Below the pieces are notes generated by a model. That model saw nothing but the letters and a program-made list of their open reading frames with translations. It searched no databases and was not told where the DNA came from. The position numbers and the translations under genes were made by a program. A stretch of DNA of 64,000 bases from Brucella pecoris. Lineage in GTDB: Bacteria > Pseudomonadota > Alphaproteobacteria > Rhizobiales > Rhizobiaceae. Within the stretch, counting starts at the first letter, position 1. Every line of letters starts with the position of its first letter. Below, one piece after another: positions 24,330-33,454 of this stretch. The stretch lies in the NCBI RefSeq assembly GCF_006376675.1, contig NZ_VEWK01000006.1:207918-271917 (forward strand), in the 5' to 3' direction.

Positions 24330-25193
24330 TTACTTTGCTTTGCAGAGGCTGGCCGTATCCACAGTTCGGGCAGCTTCGACGCTCTCCTCGCTCAGTCCAT
24401 ATGTCATAAGGATTTTCTTGTACTCGTCGGTCTTCTTGAACTCGATGAGCGCTTTGTTGAAGGCTTCATAGAACTCCTTATCTTCCGGACGGAAGCTGAA
24501 GGCGCCGAAACTTCTCGCAGATTTGCCGTCGACAACCGGGTCTGTGAATGGATGCGCCTGTTCCAGTTCCGGTGAATTGTCGACGAGTTTGGCCACCGTC
24601 AACTCCGTTGCGGCATAGGCATCGGCGCGTCCGGTCTGAACCGTCGATGGCGCATCGGCATTGCCCTGGATCATGACGATTTGTGATTCATCAATACCCA
24701 TTCCATGCAGGAAATCGATCTGGTCTGCACCTGAAACGATCGCAACTTTCAGTGACGGATCCTTCTTGATGTCTTCATAGGAATGAATCTTCTTCGGGTT
24801 ACCCTTGGGGACCAGAAGACCTTCGCCGTAACTCGAATTTGCAACAGTGAACTGAACCTGTTTGCAACGATCCGGCAGGACATTCTGCTCCGCCGCAACA
24901 AACTCGAACCGCTTGGCTTTCAGGCCGGGAATGAGCGAGCCGAATGGAGTAACGGTCCAATCGACTTCCTCGATGCCGAGTTTCTTGAAAATTGCAGCAG
25001 CGACGTCAGGACCGATACCCTTGGCCGCACCACTTTCATCCATGTAGCCGTAAGGGACTTCGTTGGCAGTGGCTCCGCGAACGAAGCCTGCACTCTTGAG
25101 ATCGTCGACCGTAACGGCCTGTGACGGAAGCGTGAGAGCCAGGACCGCGGCTGCCGAAAACAGGGCGGAAATTGTATGAAGTTTCATGCGCAT
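24330..25193 (-). CDS. ehuB: Ectoine/hydroxyectoine-binding periplasmic protein
   Basis: A 287-residue family-3 solute-binding protein with a signal peptide (HTISALFSAAAVLALTLPSQA, cleavage near residue 27). Its sequence features fit EhuB: ATANEVPYGYMDESGAAKGI, DWTVTPFGSLIPGLKAKRF and FVAAEQNVLPDRCKQVQF, the last three contributing aromatic and acidic ligand contacts in that family. The ATG at 25193 has GAGGAG eight bases upstream; the in-frame GTG at 25202 lies directly on that site. It captures ectoines in the periplasm for the EhuCDA importer and is followed by a strong stem-loop. Confidence 0.9.
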   Translation of the reverse strand: MRMKLHTISALFSAAAVLALTLPSQAVTVDDLKSAGFVRGATANEVPYGYMDESGAAKGIGPDVAAAIFKKLGIEEVDWTVTPFGSLIPGLKAKRFEFVAAEQNVLPDRCKQVQFTVANSSYGEGLLVPKGNPKKIHSYEDIKKDPSLKVAIVSGADQIDFLHGMGIDESQIVMIQGNADAPSTVQTGRADAYAATELTVAKLVDNSPELEQAHPFTDPVVDGKSARSFGAFSFRPEDKEFYEAFNKALIEFKKTDEYKKILMTYGLSEESVEAARTVDTASLCKAK

Positions 25194-25264
25194 CGTGTTC
25201 ACTCCTCTTTTTGAATGCCGGTTGTTTTGTCGTCCGGCTTGTCAGTTGGCTGGCATTGATCGGT

Positions 25265-26293
25265 TTATTTTGAGGCTGGTTCCCCGCTGATCGTGGCAAT
25301 GACCGATAGGCAGTCGCCCATCTTGATAAGGCCAGGAAAATGACGGGCAGCGAGAATCCCGTCGAGTGCTGCGCGATATTCCTGCGGGGCCACGCCGGTG
25401 CGGGCAACAGTATGAACACGCGCAATGAGATCGCCCTTGCGCACATCTGCGCCGAGGTCGACCAAAGGTTCAAGCAAACCTTCGGTATCGGCAAAGCCAA
25501 AACACTCCTGCGATGGCATATCGAGCCACGTCGTAGGGGAAAGCTCCACCTCTCCGTGCAAAATGCCCGCATGGCACAAAAGGTTGCGAATGCCACGTTT
25601 GGCTATGGAGGCAGAGCGGGCTGAAATCGTGCCGCCGCCGGAAAGTTCGGTTGTCACGAACACCTTGCCCGCTTCTTCCGCAATGGTGTCGTACATGCCC
25701 ACGGCGTCGATTTCGATCATCCGCATGGAGAAGGGGGCCGAAAAGGCTTTCACACCGGCAAAACAACGCGCTTCCTGTGCCGTATCGGGCAACGCGTGCG
25801 CCGCGGCGTAGGGTAGGAAATCGAGCGTCCGTCCGCCAGAATGAAAATCCATGACGATATCGGCTGCGGGCAGAAGGTAGCGGGTGAAGTAATCCGCGAT
25901 CTTTTCCGTCACGGTTCCATCCGGGCGACCGGGGAAACTGCGGTTGAGATTGCCCTTGTCGATGGGGGATGTTCGCGTCCCCGCCAAAAAGGCTGGATAG
26001 TTCATTGCCGGAACAATGATGACACGCCCGCTGATCTGCTCCGGTTTCAGATTGGCGGCGAGATCGTAGAGCGCGACCGGACCTTCGTATTCATCGCCGT
26101 GATTGGCGCCCGTCAGGAGAGCCGTTGGACCGTCGCCATTCCGGATCACGCAGATCGGTAACATCAGCGATCCCCATGCGGAATCGTCTCTGGACCAAGG
26201 CAGTCGCAGATGTCCGTGCTGCACGCCGTCACGGTTGAGATCGACGGTCGGCGTGATCGGGGAAGGACGTGAGGGAGGCGAAGTGTGCATCAT
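25265..26293 (-). CDS. doeB: N-alpha-acetyl-L-2,4-diaminobutyrate deacetylase (DoeB/EutE)
   Basis: A 342-residue zinc enzyme of the succinylglutamate desuccinylase/aspartoacylase family. The metal ligands are in GANHGDEYEG (His and Glu) and the second His in DFHSGG; NLNRSFPGRPDG provides the substrate Arg/Asn residues. In ectoine degradation it removes the acetyl group from alpha-ADABA, giving 2,4-diaminobutyrate and acetate. It lies nine bases downstream of doeA in the same operon and 71 bp before ehuB. Called EutE in rhizobial nomenclature. Confidence 0.9.
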   Translation of the reverse strand: MMHTSPPSRPSPITPTVDLNRDGVQHGHLRLPWSRDDSAWGSLMLPICVIRNGDGPTALLTGANHGDEYEGPVALYDLAANLKPEQISGRVIIVPAMNYPAFLAGTRTSPIDKGNLNRSFPGRPDGTVTEKIADYFTRYLLPAADIVMDFHSGGRTLDFLPYAAAHALPDTAQEARCFAGVKAFSAPFSMRMIEIDAVGMYDTIAEEAGKVFVTTELSGGGTISARSASIAKRGIRNLLCHAGILHGEVELSPTTWLDMPSQECFGFADTEGLLEPLVDLGADVRKGDLIARVHTVARTGVAPQEYRAALDGILAARHFPGLIKMGDCLSVIATISGEPASK

Positions 26294-26302
26294 CGCAGCG
26301 TC

Positions 26303-27481
26303 CTAATCCTTAACCACGAGCTTGCGCGGCACATTCGACAGGCACTCGACGCCTGTTTCGGTGATCACGATGCTCTCGGTGATCTCCAGCCCCATGGTTT
26401 CCAACCAGAGACCTGTCATGAAATGAAAGGTCATGCCGGGCTGCAATTCGGTGCGGTCGCCGGAGCGCAGGCTCATCGTGCGCTCGCCCCAATCCGGCGG
26501 ATAGGACAGGCCGATTGAATAGCCAGTGCGGTTGTCCTTGATGATCCCGTACTTCTTCAGCACAGCAAAAAAGCCGTTGGCGATATCTTCGCAGGTGTTG
26601 CCGGGACGGGCGGCAGCAAGTCCCGCTTCCATACCTTCGAGGGTGGCTTTTTCGGCATCAAGAAAGGCTTGTGTCGGCTTGCCGAGAAATACGGTGCGCG
26701 ACAACGGGCAATGATAGCGTTTAAAGCAGCCAGCGATTTCGAAGAAGGTGCCTTCGCCGGTCTTCATCGGCAGATCGTTCCAGGTCAGATGCGGTGCGGA
26801 TGCGTCGGGTCCGGAAGGCAGCAGCGGCACAATGGCGGGATAATCGCCGCCGAAATCGTCAACGCCGCGTGTGCCTGCATCGTAGATTTCTGCAACCAGA
26901 TCGCATTTACGCATGCCGGGCTCGATTTTGTCGGCGATGCGTCGGTGCATGGCTTCCACTATGCGTCCAGCCTTGCGCATATAGTCTATTTCCGTCGGGC
27001 TTTTGACGGCGCGCTGCCAATTGACCAGTCCTTGCGCATCCTTGAACCGGGCATTCGGCAAGTGCTTCTGCAAGGCGTGATGAGCGGCAGCCGTGTACCA
27101 GTAATTGTCGAACTCGACGGCGATCGTCTTGTTACCCCAGCCTTTTTCATCCAGTATCGACGCCAGAAGATCCATTGGGTGACGTTCCAGCGACTGCACG
27201 TAGTGATCCGGGTAGCCGATGATGCTGTCGTGGCTGAGCCATGCGGTGCGTTTTGCGCCATTACCATCCTGACCGCGACCATACCAGATTGGTTCGCCGT
27301 CCATTGCAAGCACAACACATTGATGGACATAAAAGGACCAGCCGTCATAACCGGTAAGCCAATGCATGTTGGATGGGTCGGTGACAATGATGATATCGAA
27401 GCCTGCCTTCTCCATGGCGCGACGGGTTTTGGCTATCCGCTGATCGTATTCCGTGCGGGTGAAGTTGAGTTCCACACTCAT
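26303..27481 (-). CDS. doeA: Ectoine hydrolase (DoeA/EutD), M24 peptidase-like
   Basis: A 392-residue protein of the creatinase/aminopeptidase P fold: an N-terminal domain (about 1-150, MHWLTGYDGWSFYVHQ) and the C-terminal pita-bread domain. In metallopeptidases this domain carries five metal ligands, but ectoine hydrolases keep only a partial set; here FFEIAG and the late LEITESIVIT are visible. The enzyme opens the ectoine ring to N-acetyl-2,4-diaminobutyrate. The start ATG at 27481 overlaps the eutC stop (ATGA); a much longer frame to 27850 reads across eutC. The context with doeB, ehu and eutBC makes this assignment strong. Confidence 0.91.
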   Translation of the reverse strand: MSVELNFTRTEYDQRIAKTRRAMEKAGFDIIIVTDPSNMHWLTGYDGWSFYVHQCVVLAMDGEPIWYGRGQDGNGAKRTAWLSHDSIIGYPDHYVQSLERHPMDLLASILDEKGWGNKTIAVEFDNYWYTAAAHHALQKHLPNARFKDAQGLVNWQRAVKSPTEIDYMRKAGRIVEAMHRRIADKIEPGMRKCDLVAEIYDAGTRGVDDFGGDYPAIVPLLPSGPDASAPHLTWNDLPMKTGEGTFFEIAGCFKRYHCPLSRTVFLGKPTQAFLDAEKATLEGMEAGLAAARPGNTCEDIANGFFAVLKKYGIIKDNRTGYSIGLSYPPDWGERTMSLRSGDRTELQPGMTFHFMTGLWLETMGLEITESIVITETGVECLSNVPRKLVVKD

Positions 27482-28494
27482 CGACTGGCTCCTGCAGTTT
27501 TGATTGAATCGATTTTTGTGCCTGCATTGCGCAGGCTGGCGCGCTCCGTGGCGAGACGAGCGATCGCCGTATCCTGAACGCCCGTTCCGGTGAGGTCGCA
27601 GAAGGTTATATCCTCTGCCTTCCGCTGGAATGTCGGGGCATTGAGTGCAATTTGGCCGAGTTCTGGGAAGACGGCATCCGTCGCAACAACCCCAGCCGAA
27701 ATTGCATGATGCAACTCGCCGAGCCTGCGCGTCTGGGACAGGCTGTCGGCAACATAGATGATTGGGCGCTGGAACAGGGCAGGATCGATCTCGTTCTTGT
27801 GCTCGGCATCCGAACCCATCGCGGTAATATGCTGGCCGGGGACAAGCCACCCGGCCTTGACGAGCGGCGTTTCCGATGGCGTTGTCGTGACAATGATGTC
27901 AGCGCCGTCGCAAGCTTCTTGCGCATCTGCGACTGCCTTCACTGAGATTTCGAGTTTTTCACTAAAGCTTCGCGCAGCTTTTTCCGCGTTATTGACATTG
28001 CGTGCCCAAATCCGCGCTTCGTTGATGGGCCGCACCAGTGTCAATGCTTCAAGCTGCATTCCCGCCTGCATGCCAGCACCGAAAATAGTGGCGACACTGG
28101 CATTTTCCCGTGCCAGATATTTTGCAGCGACAGCACCGGCTGCAGCCGTGCGCACGTCGGTCAGGTAGCCATTATCCAGTAACAGTGCCTCGATAAGCCC
28201 TGTCTTGGCCGAAAACTGGATCATCAACCCGTTGGTTGATGGCAGGCCGATGGAGGGATTGTTGAAAAAACCCGGACTTACCTTGATGGCGAAACTGTTA
28301 AGCCCGGGAATATAGGCTGTTTTCACATCCACTTCGCCACGTTCGGCCGGGATGTCCAGCCGAAGAATAGGCGGCATGCTGACACCGCCACTGGCGAGCG
28401 CGCGGAACGCATCCTCCACACAAGCCACGCTTTCAATGTCGAGGGCTATGATCTGTCGCAGATCGGCTTCGGTCAGAATTCTCATCTCAGCCAT
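27478..28494 (-). CDS. eutC: Ornithine cyclodeaminase family protein EutC
   Basis: A 338-residue member of the ornithine cyclodeaminase/mu-crystallin family with a Rossmann motif (ATIFGAGMQAGMQ), KVSPGFFNN near the substrate site, and DVRTAAAGAVAAKYLA. In S. meliloti and Ruegeria EutC acts with EutA and EutB in converting 5-hydroxyectoine to ectoine before ring opening; the individual reaction is less certain. Stop and start codons interlock on both sides: TGATG with eutB and ATGA with doeA, a tightly coupled operon. Confidence 0.88.
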   Translation of the reverse strand: MAEMRILTEADLRQIIALDIESVACVEDAFRALASGGVSMPPILRLDIPAERGEVDVKTAYIPGLNSFAIKVSPGFFNNPSIGLPSTNGLMIQFSAKTGLIEALLLDNGYLTDVRTAAAGAVAAKYLARENASVATIFGAGMQAGMQLEALTLVRPINEARIWARNVNNAEKAARSFSEKLEISVKAVADAQEACDGADIIVTTTPSETPLVKAGWLVPGQHITAMGSDAEHKNEIDPALFQRPIIYVADSLSQTRRLGELHHAISAGVVATDAVFPELGQIALNAPTFQRKAEDITFCDLTGTGVQDTAIARLATERASLRNAGTKIDSIKTAGASR

Positions 28495-29504
28495 CAGCCT
28501 GCCCTCCGATAGCGATCTTCCACGATTGCGCGGTGATGTTCAGGATCAATATTGCCGCCTGATATGATGACTGCTGTTGGTCCGGTTGGCTTGATCTTGC
28601 CGCTCAATAAGCCGGCAATGCCGACCGCTGCGGCGCCCTCGATGACTTCACCTTCCCGTATTGCTGCATGCCTTATCCCGGCGGCGATCTCCTCTTCATC
28701 GAGCAGGATCACGTCGTCCAGCAACGAGTGGCACATTTCAAAAGTCCAATGATTGTTGAGCCCGATGCCGCCGCCCAGGGAATCCGCAAGTGTATCCAGT
28801 TCTTCGACATTGACCGGTTTGCCAGCTTTGAGGCTGGCATCCATGGCTGCGCCACGACGCATTGAAATCCCGATCACACGGCAATGAGGGCGCTTGGCTT
28901 TCACTGCCGCAGCAATGCCAGCAGCAAGTCCCCCACCCGAAAGGGGAATGAGAACCGTCTCAATGTCGGGATTGTCATCGATAATTTCCAAGCCGATCGT
29001 ACCTTGTCCGGCAATAATGCGCGGATCGTCGAATGGCGGAATGACGTTCATTCCATCTTCGCGGGCCAGTCGCGCGACCTCTTCCATGGCATCATCCTGG
29101 GATTTTCCAACGATGCGCACGTCTGCACCAAGGTCGCGGATTGCATCGACCTTGTTGCGAGGTACGAGCGATGAAAGGCAAACGGTGGCGGTCAATCCTT
29201 GTTCGGATGCGGCATGTGCAAGCGCACGTCCATGATTGCCGGTTGACGCAGTCACAACTCCGCGTGTGCGATCTTCCGGCGACAGATCAAGAATGGCATT
29301 GCTCGCACCGCGCAACTTGAAGCTACCGGTCGTCTGTCGATTTTCAAGCTTGAGATAAACCGGGATTCCGGCAAGTGCACTGAGATATTCGGAACGCGTG
29401 AGCGGCGTTTTCACGACAAGACCCTTCAGCTTGGCGCGAGCGGCTTCGATTTCATCAAGGCCAATTATTCCAGCAATCATTCTTGGCACGGCGCTGCCTC
29501 TCAT
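28494..29504 (-). CDS. eutB: Threonine dehydratase-like PLP enzyme EutB (hydroxyectoine utilisation)
   Basis: A fold-type II PLP enzyme of about 336 residues. The cofactor lysine is in TTGSFKLRGA, preceded by LKLENRQ; the phosphate-binding glycine loop is SGGGLAAGI. It resembles catabolic threonine/serine dehydratases, and in ectoine clusters it is EutB, needed for 5-hydroxyectoine. It is the first gene of the operon; the 290-bp region upstream separates it from the divergent asnC gene. The start is uncertain: ATGs at 29504 and 29480 (MIAGIIGLDEIEA) lack a good Shine-Dalgarno; the frame further upstream to 29588 has no coding character. Confidence 0.87.
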   Translation of the reverse strand: MRGSAVPRMIAGIIGLDEIEAARAKLKGLVVKTPLTRSEYLSALAGIPVYLKLENRQTTGSFKLRGASNAILDLSPEDRTRGVVTASTGNHGRALAHAASEQGLTATVCLSSLVPRNKVDAIRDLGADVRIVGKSQDDAMEEVARLAREDGMNVIPPFDDPRIIAGQGTIGLEIIDDNPDIETVLIPLSGGGLAAGIAAAVKAKRPHCRVIGISMRRGAAMDASLKAGKPVNVEELDTLADSLGGGIGLNNHWTFEMCHSLLDDVILLDEEEIAAGIRHAAIREGEVIEGAAAVGIAGLLSGKIKPTGPTAVIISGGNIDPEHHRAIVEDRYRRAG

Positions 29505-29798
29505 CGCATCATGGCAATGGGGAGGCTGCGTCAGGTTTTGCCGCGCGCTGCACCGAAAGAGCAGACAGAAGGCGCAATAATGCACCACGTGCGAAACCGT
29601 AAGGCCGCATCCTCGTTCCCCATATGCTTGATTTTTTGTTCTTGGCTATATGTGTGAAAGACCATTCCTATCATGTCAATAATTAAATTGGATCATTACA
29701 ATTTTGATCTGTAACGACTTTTCAACGCTCGAGTCTTGTCAGCGACGCAGGGGCATGCCAATGAGAACGGGAATGTTTGCAGATGCTGGATCCACAGA

Positions 29799-30296
29799 AT
29801 GAAAGCCGCCTTTAAGCTCGACGCCGTCGATTTGCGTATTCTTGAAGCCGTTCAGGAGAATGCGCGGATCACCAAGCTTGCCTTGGCGGAGAAGGTCGGG
29901 CTTTCTGCGACACCCTGCTGGCTGCGACTACGCAAGCTGGAAGAGGCGGGTATCGTGACTGGTTATCACGCACGCATTGCCTATCGAAAAATAGCCCCCA
30001 TTGCACACGTCATTGTGCAGATCACCCTGGGCAATCATCGTCAAAGCGATTTTGACAGGTTCGAAAGGGCTATCATAGCCATCCCGGAAATCGTGTCCTG
30101 CTGGTCTGTTGGCGGTGGCGTGGACTATTTTCTGATGATCGTTGCGCGCGATATTGATGGCTATCAGCGCTTGATCGACCGCCTTCTGGATCAGAACATT
30201 GGCATAGAGCGGTACTTCACCTATATCGTGACGAAGCTGGTCAAAGACGACAAAGCGAACGCGCCTTTGTCGCTGTTCAAGGAAGTGGCGGACTAG
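29799..30296 (+). CDS. Lrp/AsnC family regulator (DoeX-like)
   Basis: A 165-residue AsnC-type regulator: winged HTH at about 5-60 (DAVDLRILEAVQENARITKL, VGLSATPCWLRLRKLEEAG) and an RAM ligand-binding domain at about 70-155. An Lrp/AsnC gene (asnC, doeX) accompanies nearly all ectoine catabolic clusters and is thought to act together with EnuR. It stands between the divergent eutB operon and doeC-doeD, so it is placed to control both. The ATG at 29799 is preferred since the TTG at 29736 adds 21 residues without family similarity. Confidence 0.87.
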   Translation: MKAAFKLDAVDLRILEAVQENARITKLALAEKVGLSATPCWLRLRKLEEAGIVTGYHARIAYRKIAPIAHVIVQITLGNHRQSDFDRFERAIIAIPEIVSCWSVGGGVDYFLMIVARDIDGYQRLIDRLLDQNIGIERYFTYIVTKLVKDDKANAPLSLFKEVAD

Positions 30297-30322
30297 CCCA
30301 AACAGACTGTCTGGCTTTTAAA

Positions 30323-30368
30323 TTTAGTCCAATTCGTATGTCTGTTGATGTGCCTTTGGTCCGAATTC
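30323..30368. promoter_or_regulatory. Direct repeats before doeC, candidate Lrp/AsnC or EnuR sites
   Basis: TTTAGTCCAATTC (30323-30335) and TTTGGTCCGAATTC (30355-30368) are near copies 32 bp apart, about three helical turns, in the 117-bp gap between asnC and doeC. The related string GATCCAATTT occurs on the minus strand at 29685-29694 in the eutB/asnC promoter gap. Confidence 0.45.
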
Positions 30369-30413
30369 AGAGCGATCCTGTGACAAGATTCTTCCAGAAT
30401 TGGGAGAAGAACA

Positions 30414-31910
30414 ATGAATGCCGTTCTGGATCATCCGATACAACATGACGGGCTTAACAGGCTTCGGGACAAGCATCTTTTCCGCGAACTTGGCTATGTC
30501 GATGGACGCTGGGTAGCAGGAGGCAAAGCGGAAACCTTCTCCGTTCTCGATCCTGCGACCGGCCGACGGTTAGCCCGTGTGGCAAGCCTTGGTGAAGTGG
30601 AGACGACGCTTGCAATCGATGCTGCTGTAAAGGCTTTTCCGGCCTGGCGTGATAAGTTACCCCAAGAACGATCTGCAGTCTTGCGGCGATGGTTCGAACT
30701 GGTCACCGCAAATCGCGAGGATCTCGCATTGCTGATGACGCTGGAGCAGGGCAAACCGCTGGCAGAATCGTGTGGTGAGATCGATTATGGCGCATCTTTC
30801 ATAGAATGGTTCGCGGAAGAGGCCAAGCGGCTGAATGGCGAAACCATAGCGAGCCATCTAGCGGATGCCGAGATGCTCGTGCGTCGTGAGGCGCTTGGTG
30901 TTGTGGCGCTTGTCACCCCGTGGAATTTTCCGAATGCCATGATTACGCGCAAAGCAGCCGCAGCGATTGCTGCCGGTTGCCCGGTTGTCGTGCATCCGTC
31001 TTCTGAAACACCGCTTTCAGCGCTTGCCCTGGCCGAGTTGGCCGAAAGAGCTGGATTGCCTGCGGGCATCTTCAACGTAGTAACCGGCAAGGCCGCGCCA
31101 ATCGTCGACACAATGTGTCGCGATGAGCGTGTCAGGGCGTTGAGCTTCACCGGCTCAACCGAAATTGGCAGGCTGATTGCCACCAAATGTGCCGACACCG
31201 TGAAGCGCCTTGTCATGGAACTCGGCGGGCATGCACCTTTGATCATCTTCGACGACGCCGATGTCACGCGGGCGGTCGATGTCGCCATGGCTGCAAAGTT
31301 TGCCACTTCCGGTCAGGATTGCCTTGCTGCAAATCGCATCTTTGTCCAGCGCGGAATCCTGAAATCATTCACCGAAGCCTTCGCTGCGCGCATCGCCGCA
31401 CTTAAAGTTGGTAACGGGCTTGATCCGGCTACAGAAATCGGGCCGCTAATGCATAGCCGTGCGGTCGACAAGGTTGAGGAACACGTGCGGGACGCCGAGA
31501 AGCGGGGCAGCAAGGTGCTCGTTGGCGGCAACCGCGTGGGAGAAAATGCACTGTTCTTCGAGCCGACATTGCTGGTCGATGTGGCAGACGATGCTGCGAT
31601 AATGCACGACGAGACTTTCGGACCGGTAGCCGCAGTCGCGGTTTTCGATGATGAAGACGAAGTCATCGCACGTGCCAATGCGACACAATATGGTCTCGTT
31701 GCGTACGTTGTAACGGCAAACGGTGCACGGCAGCTCCGCATGGGGCGTGCGCTCGAATACGGAATGGTGGCCATCAACCGCGCAAAGATCACCGGCGCAC
31801 CGATACCCTTCGGAGGCTGGAAACAATCCGGGCTTGGCCGCGAAGGTTCCCATCAGGGCATCGAAGCCTTCACCGAACTCAAATATCTCTGCATCGATAC
31901 CGCCGCGTGA
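30414..31910 (+). CDS. doeC: Aspartate-semialdehyde dehydrogenase of ectoine degradation (DoeC), SSADH-like
   Basis: A 498-residue aldehyde dehydrogenase of the succinate-semialdehyde dehydrogenase (GabD) type. It has NAD(P)-site WNFPNAMITRK, the general base in MELGGHAP, the catalytic Cys in TSGQDCLAANR, and the FGPV and GWKQSGLGREG motifs. In ectoine breakdown it oxidises L-aspartate-beta-semialdehyde to L-aspartate. It precedes the DABA aminotransferase gene by 29 bp. On its own it could be called GabD; the cluster decides for DoeC. Confidence 0.87.
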   Translation: MNAVLDHPIQHDGLNRLRDKHLFRELGYVDGRWVAGGKAETFSVLDPATGRRLARVASLGEVETTLAIDAAVKAFPAWRDKLPQERSAVLRRWFELVTANREDLALLMTLEQGKPLAESCGEIDYGASFIEWFAEEAKRLNGETIASHLADAEMLVRREALGVVALVTPWNFPNAMITRKAAAAIAAGCPVVVHPSSETPLSALALAELAERAGLPAGIFNVVTGKAAPIVDTMCRDERVRALSFTGSTEIGRLIATKCADTVKRLVMELGGHAPLIIFDDADVTRAVDVAMAAKFATSGQDCLAANRIFVQRGILKSFTEAFAARIAALKVGNGLDPATEIGPLMHSRAVDKVEEHVRDAEKRGSKVLVGGNRVGENALFFEPTLLVDVADDAAIMHDETFGPVAAVAVFDDEDEVIARANATQYGLVAYVVTANGARQLRMGRALEYGMVAINRAKITGAPIPFGGWKQSGLGREGSHQGIEAFTELKYLCIDTAA

Positions 31911-31939
31911 GAACGTGGCGACAGGAAAGGAACATACCC

Positions 31940-33313
31940 ATGTTGAACAATAGCAATGAACTCACTGCCTGGGATCGCGATCATTTCTTTCACCCGTCCA
32001 CGCACATGGGCATGCATGCCCGTGGTGAGACGCCGACGCGTGTGCTGGAAGGCGGCGAGGGCGTGTATATTGCTGACGTGAATGGCCGCAAGAGCCTCGA
32101 CGCCTTCGCAGGTCTTTATTGCGTCAACGTTGGTTATGGGCGCACCGAAATTGCAGATGCGATTGCAGAGCAGGCGCGCAAGCTCGCCTATTATCATGCC
32201 TATGTCGGTCACGGCACCGAAGTGTCCATCACACTCGCCAAGATGATTATCGACCGCGCACCGGAGCATATGAGCCGCGTTTATTTCGGTCTTTCGGGTT
32301 CGGATGCGAATGAAACCAATATCAAGCTGATCTGGTACTATAATAATATTCTTGGCCGTCCCGAGAAAAAGAAGATCATTTCGCGCTGGCGCGGATATCA
32401 TGGTTCGGGCGTGATGACGGGCAGCATGACCGGACTTGCGACCTTCCACAACGCGTTCGACCTGCCGCGTGCGCCGATCCTGCATACGGAGTCCCCATAT
32501 TATTTCCGCCGTGCCGACCGTTCGATGAGCGAAGAGCAGTTCTCGCAACATTGCGCAGACAAGCTCGAGGAAATGATCCTTGCTGAAGGGCCAGATACGA
32601 TTGCAGCCTTCATCGGCGAGCCTGTTCTGGGTACTGGCGGTATCGTCCCACCACCGGCTGGTTATTGGCAGAAAATTCAAGCCGTTCTTGATCGCTATGA
32701 TATTCTGCTTGTTGCCGACGAAGTCGTCACTGGCTTTGGCCGTCTGGGCAGCATGTTCGGTTCTGATCATTACGGCATGAAGCCTGATCTGATCACCATC
32801 GCCAAGGGCCTTACCTCGGCCTATGCACCGCTTTCGGGGTCGATTGTTTCCGACCGTATGTGGCAGGTGCTGGTGCAGGGATCGGACAAGATGGGGCCTA
32901 TCGGCCATGGCTGGACCTATTCCGCCCATCCGATCTGCGCAGCAGCAGGCGTCGCCAATCTCAAGCTGATTGATGAACTGAACCTGGTAGAAAATGCGGG
33001 TTCGACCGGCGCTTATTTCCGCAAAGCGCTGCAGGATGCTCTTGGCGATCACAAGCATGTAGGTGAAATTCGCGGCGAAGGCCTGATGGCGGCAATCGAA
33101 TTTGTAGAAGACCGTGACGACCGCAGGTTTTTCGACCCGTTGCTGAAGATCGGCGCACAGGTTTCTGCTGCGCTGTTGGCCAATGATGTTATTGGGCGCG
33201 CCATGCCGGAAGGAGATATCCTGGGATTTGCGCCGCCGCTCTGCCTCACGCCCGAGGAAGCAGACAAGGTTGTAGCAGCCACGAAAAAGGCAGTCGCGAC
33301 CGTCTTTGCTTGA
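31940..33313 (+). CDS. doeD: Diaminobutyrate aminotransferase (DoeD), class III
   Basis: A 457-residue class III (omega-type) aminotransferase: FAGLYCVNVGYG near the N terminus, GLSGSDANETNIKL for phosphate binding, DEVVTGFGR (Asp for PLP N1) and the PLP lysine in ITIAKGLTSAYAPL. It removes the amino group from 2,4-diaminobutyrate to give L-aspartate-beta-semialdehyde, which DoeC oxidises. The ATG at 31940 follows AAAGGAAC by about seven bases; the frame reaches back to 31907 over the doeC stop. A terminator follows. Confidence 0.87.
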   Translation: MLNNSNELTAWDRDHFFHPSTHMGMHARGETPTRVLEGGEGVYIADVNGRKSLDAFAGLYCVNVGYGRTEIADAIAEQARKLAYYHAYVGHGTEVSITLAKMIIDRAPEHMSRVYFGLSGSDANETNIKLIWYYNNILGRPEKKKIISRWRGYHGSGVMTGSMTGLATFHNAFDLPRAPILHTESPYYFRRADRSMSEEQFSQHCADKLEEMILAEGPDTIAAFIGEPVLGTGGIVPPPAGYWQKIQAVLDRYDILLVADEVVTGFGRLGSMFGSDHYGMKPDLITIAKGLTSAYAPLSGSIVSDRMWQVLVQGSDKMGPIGHGWTYSAHPICAAAGVANLKLIDELNLVENAGSTGAYFRKALQDALGDHKHVGEIRGEGLMAAIEFVEDRDDRRFFDPLLKIGAQVSAALLANDVIGRAMPEGDILGFAPPLCLTPEEADKVVAATKKAVATVFA

Positions 33314-33319
33314 GCCATC

Positions 33320-33371
33320 AAAGGCCGTTGTCTGTCGGACGTAAGTTGTTCGATCGGCAGCGGCCTTTTTC
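33320..33371 (+). terminator. Terminator after doeD
   Basis: AAAGGCCG (33320-33327) pairs with CGGCCTTT (33361-33368); the inner GTC...GAT region adds weaker pairing, and TTTTTC follows. It ends the plus-strand asnC/doeCD transcript. Confidence 0.65.
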
Positions 33372-33454
33372 TTTCATCCTAAGAGGTCGAGTTGATCTTG
33401 CCGAAGGTGTTTCAGTCGCCATATGTGTCGGAAAGGCATTGAGGAGCCGTTCCT

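Noticed and set aside
29709..29716. CTGTAACG in the eutB/asnC gap
   Set aside because: It equals half of the LacI-type operator at 12537 but has no second half, so it is probably chance.
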